The position numbers and the translations under genes were made by a program. 7,135 bases of DNA from Actinomycetota bacterium (GTDB lineage Bacteria > Actinomycetota > Humimicrobiia > Humimicrobiales > Humimicrobiaceae), in assembly GCA_015711775.1 (NCBI GenBank), contig JACVJB010000035.1:1-7135 (forward strand). Reading direction: 5' to 3'. The notes below the pieces were generated by a model. The model saw only the letters and a program-made list of their open reading frames with translations. It was not told the DNA's origin and searched no databases. Shown here in pieces: positions 5,514 through 7,135 of this stretch; position 1 is the stretch's first letter, and the number at the start of each line of letters is the position of its first letter.

Positions 5514-6232
5514 GTCCTTCTTAATGCAATAAATAAAATAATTTCAATAATTATGAGAACGCCGTAACATAATATAAGGTAACGGTTGTATTTTTTATTT
5601 TTCCTTATTGCAGTAATCCTGATAATCTCAATTATTATAACACCTGCTATAAAAACATAAAAAAGAGTAAAACTGATGTCGCCGGCAAACTTTGATATAA
5701 ATCCTGATACAGGATGTTTTTTATAAAATGGAATGCTTTTTAAACTTTCAAAATAACCGGGCGTTATCCTGAAAACTTCCCCGTCCGGATTATTTAAAAA
5801 CTGTCCGACATTTACTCTTGAGATATCATAGCCTCCGTTGGTTTTAAGGTCGAATTCAATATAACTGTAATTATTGGCAGAAATGATTATCTTATCAGAG
5901 TAATCCCTGGCAGAAAGGCCGGCATCGAAGTTAATCTCATCTTTTTCGCTGTTTATCCCGAACCTGTCGCTTTCCTCAAAATCTTCAGTAAGATAAGTTA
6001 CAAATTCTCCATCCGTTGAAATTTTTCCCTTGAAAGCCGTATCTTTTTTATCTGCGCTCCATGCAATATGAATATTGGATGACGAGTCCTTCCATATAAA
6101 ATATCCGTAACTTGCGCCAGGGATATAAAAGGAGCCAGTGCAGCTGCAAAGACAGGCAAGCAGCATAAAAACCAGCCCGGCAAAAATTGCCGGAGCCAGA
6201 ATTCTTTTAAAATTTTTATTTATTTTCCACAT
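5507..6232 (-). CDS. Unrecognised exported protein with lipoprotein-like N-terminus and two C-terminal membrane spans
   Basis: I do not recognise a family for this 241-residue protein. A basic start (KINKNFKR) leads into a hydrophobic segment (11-30). That segment ends in LLACLCSC, which could be a lipobox with Cys27, or simply a signal anchor. Residues about 31-180 are polar, beta-rich and aromatic (SFYIPGASYGYFIW, YSYIEFDLK), which suggests an extracytoplasmic beta domain. Two membrane spans follow (about 187-205 and 218-236), separated by the basic loop RKNKKYNR, with RRTG at the end. It lies between the membrane glycosyltransferase and rfbD in one transcription direction, with a 36-nt gap upstream and 6 nt downstream, so a role in envelope glycan assembly is likely but inferred. 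The ATG at 6232 has only a weak AGG about 13 nt upstream. Confidence 0.72.
   Translation of the reverse strand: MWKINKNFKRILAPAIFAGLVFMLLACLCSCTGSFYIPGASYGYFIWKDSSSNIHIAWSADKKDTAFKGKISTDGEFVTYLTEDFEESDRFGINSEKDEINFDAGLSARDYSDKIIISANNYSYIEFDLKTNGGYDISRVNVGQFLNNPDGEVFRITPGYFESLKSIPFYKKHPVSGFISKFAGDISFTLFYVFIAGVIIIEIIRITAIRKNKKYNRYLILCYGVLIIIEIILFIALRRTG
6177..6193 (-). other. Perfect GC-rich hairpin in the signal-peptide codons
   Basis: CCGGCAA (6177-6183) and TTGCCGG (6187-6193) are perfect inverted arms with a 3-nt loop. They fall in codons 14-19 of the exported protein's reading frame (APAIFAG). In mRNA this is a stable 7-bp hairpin about 40 nt after the start codon. It might slow translation during membrane targeting, or simply reflect Ala/Pro/Gly codons. 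Confidence 0.3.
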
Positions 6233-6238
6233 ACTATT

Positions 6239-6266
6239 AAAAAAACCTGCAGCTATAAAACGCTGC
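6239..6266 (-). terminator. Terminator-like hairpin between the glycosyltransferase and the exported protein gene
   Basis: On the minus strand GCAGC (6266-6262) pairs perfectly with GCTGC (6253-6249) around an 8-nt loop. AGG and then seven T residues (6245-6239) follow. It starts within a few bases of the glycosyltransferase stop (TAA at 6271-6269). The AGG after the stem is also the only ribosome-binding candidate for the next gene, so partial termination or attenuation inside the operon is plausible. A 5-bp stem is short for a full terminator. Confidence 0.4.
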
Positions 6267-6268
6267 TT

Positions 6269-6928
6269 TTATCGATTATTGCCAGTAAAGGGTCCCTGCG
6301 CTCCATTTTTATCCAGTTCGCTTATTTGTCTGCTGTCTTTATATATTAGATAAATCATCCACAGCGACACTGCCGTAAAAGCGCTCCTGAAAATATTGAC
6401 AAACTTTGCAGAATCATAAAACCTTTCAATTAATGGTATGGGACCGACCGTGTACAGCGCAAACCTTATATCAACCGGCGCAATTAAAAACTTGGTTACA
6501 AGATCCCCCCAGTAAATAAGCATTACCATAAGAAAAGCCATCTGCGCCCAGTGATAATAATAAAGGGCATCCTTTCTTGCAAAGACCAAAACCAGAAAAG
6601 GTATTGACCATAACAGGTACTGCGGATGGAAATAGCTTGTTGCAACGTACATAATGTATGCCATGCCACAGTAATTCAAAAACAGCATAAAGGATTTCTG
6701 TCTGTTGTGGATAAAAGAAAACAGGAGCAGAGCATATGCAACAATAAATATATATATTCTGTCATGGATAATAAGGTCAAGCTTTGCAGACAGTATATAA
6801 TCAAAATGCTGTGTATTTAACAGTGTAAATATGAGGCTTTTTCCAAAATACAAATATGAAAAACCCTCAACTGCAATAAGTCCGGCTATACCGAGTGAAA
6901 AAAGAATTATATAATCGCGCCTCTTTTT
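6269..6928 (-). CDS. C-terminal part of a GT-C type membrane glycosyltransferase (5' truncated at a junction)
   Basis: About 220 C-terminal residues of a polytopic glycosyltransferase are visible, with roughly six hydrophobic spans (for example YIILFSLGIAGLIAVEGF, IYIFIVAYALLLFSF, WAQMAFLMVMLIYW). The motif SYFHPQYLLWSIPFL is the recognisable feature. A His/Ser-Pro-Gln-Tyr-x-x-Trp-x-x-Pro pattern is typical of the C-terminal half of GT-C mannosyltransferase-like enzymes (GT87/DUF2029, PIG-M-like). These use polyprenyl-phosphate sugars on the outer face of the membrane. The polar tail DSRQISELDKNGAQ ends the protein. The frame stays open leftwards from a stop at 6976-6974, but there is no credible start: the TTG at 6853 falls in the middle of a membrane-protein sequence. 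Bases beyond about 6919 encode a different protein on the other strand. The N-terminal catalytic loops, including the expected acidic motif, are missing, so the exact family is uncertain. Confidence 0.72.
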   Translation of the reverse strand, partial: KKRRDYIILFSLGIAGLIAVEGFSYLYFGKSLIFTLLNTQHFDYILSAKLDLIIHDRIYIFIVAYALLLFSFIHNRQKSFMLFLNYCGMAYIMYVATSYFHPQYLLWSIPFLVLVFARKDALYYYHWAQMAFLMVMLIYWGDLVTKFLIAPVDIRFALYTVGPIPLIERFYDSAKFVNIFRSAFTAVSLWMIYLIYKDSRQISELDKNGAQGPFTGNNR

Positions 6929-6945
6929 TGAAAGAAAATTTCTTG
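6913..6945. other. Putative chimeric junction (composition and gene-content break)
   Basis: Left of this point the minus strand reads as a glycosyltransferase at about 29% GC (51 of 175 bases, 6741-6915, hand count). Right of it the plus strand reads as an MBL-fold hydrolase at about 50% GC (87 of 175, 6961-7135). Both proteins lose their N-terminal portion at the same site. The join sits in a low-complexity T/A run, a plausible micro-overlap for a mis-assembly or chimeric clone. Confidence 0.7.
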
Positions 6946-7135
6946 CCGCTGTACGAAATGGGGCGATTGAAATTCATCGAGATGCGTCAAAATGTGGAGT
7001 TCTGCCCAAAATTTCGGGTCCTTTTTGCCAACGGGCACACCCAAGCCATGATGATGCCTAAAATTGAAACCCCTGCCGGCACACTTCTTTTTTGTGCAGA
7101 TTTATTGCCCGCTCGATGGCATGTGGGCATGCCCT
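6919..7135 (+). CDS. Internal fragment of a metallo-beta-lactamase-fold hydrolase (partial at both ends)
   Basis: From GCC at 6919 the plus strand reads ASFLKENFLPLYEMG, then RLKFIE, a charged stretch, VLFANGHTQAMMMPKI and TLLFCADLLPARWHVGMP to the window edge. The NGHTxxxMxP strand carries a metal-ligand histidine (GHT). The CADLLP strand supplies the bridging aspartate (AD). This GHT...AD pair is the core of the second half of MBL-fold hydrolases. SFLKEN-LP followed by a KFIE strand and ADLLP-H-P is a pattern I associate with Bacteroidetes MBL proteins. The first half of the fold, with the HxHxDH site, is absent, as is the C-terminus. No stop occurs in frame from 6880 to the end, but residues before Ala 6919 do not look like the family. 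GC is much higher than in the rest of the window. Confidence 0.75.

Noticed and set aside
6851..6853. TTG as the true start of the glycosyltransferase
   Set aside because: It falls inside a hydrophobic membrane-protein stretch that continues upstream in frame to the junction, and no ribosome-binding site precedes it.
1..7135. CRISPR arrays, tRNA genes, insertion sequences, defence or phage genes
   Set aside because: There are no regularly spaced direct repeats, cloverleaf-like segments, terminal inverted repeats with transposase, or nuclease/helicase motifs anywhere on either strand.
6919..7135. A new functional system pairing a GT-C glycosyltransferase with an MBL-fold hydrolase
   Set aside because: Both are truncated at the same base, with a sharp composition break, so artefactual joining is the simpler reading.

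Overview
This 7.1-kb window comes from an AT-rich bacterial genome, most likely a member of an uncultivated lineage. The coding sequences favour A/T-ending codons and ATA, AGA and AGG. Intergenic stretches are nearly pure A/T, Shine-Dalgarno sites are of the GGAG/AGGA type, and at least one gene starts with TTG. Nothing in the sequence fixes the phylum. The content is cell-envelope and surface-polysaccharide biology; there is no rRNA, tRNA, CRISPR array, transposase or phage gene.

Layout. Positions 1-120 are unusually GC-rich for non-coding DNA here (about 45% by hand count). They can fold into several hairpins ending in a terminator-like stem, or they may be the 3' end of an upstream gene. 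A TATAAT box then precedes a plus-strand gene for a polytopic membrane protein of the lysylphosphatidylglycerol-synthase transmembrane/flippase-like family (211-1287). The gap behind it holds a previously uncalled 52-codon minus-strand gene for a single-span membrane peptide (1340-1498) and an AT-only perfect inverted repeat. Next comes a plus-strand left-handed beta-helix (hexapeptide) acyltransferase (1667-2455). It ends 3 nt from the stop of a convergent minus-strand gene (2459-4423). That gene encodes an inner-membrane-anchored protein with three tandem DUF11-like beta repeats and a C-terminal SGNH/GDSL hydrolase with all catalytic blocks present.

Further right, a minus-strand set reads, in transcription order: a 5'-truncated GT-C type glycosyltransferase (6269 to about 6928), an unrecognised membrane/lipoprotein-like protein (5507-6232), and an RfbD/RmlD dTDP-4-dehydrorhamnose reductase (4610-5500). 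The reductase's ribosome-binding site overlaps the upstream stop codon. Together these suggest a glycan-assembly locus: nucleotide-sugar synthesis, a lipid-linked-sugar-dependent membrane glycosyltransferase, an acyltransferase that could decorate the glycan, and a tethered esterase-like hydrolase that could trim it. The functional link is inferred from neighbourhood only.

The right end is anomalous. From about 6919 the plus strand encodes an internal fragment of a metallo-beta-lactamase-fold hydrolase of a type I associate with Bacteroidetes. GC jumps from about 29% to about 50%, and both the glycosyltransferase and the hydrolase lose their N-termini at the same place, head to head. This looks like a chimeric assembly or recombination junction, and sequence right of about 6915 should not be trusted as native context.
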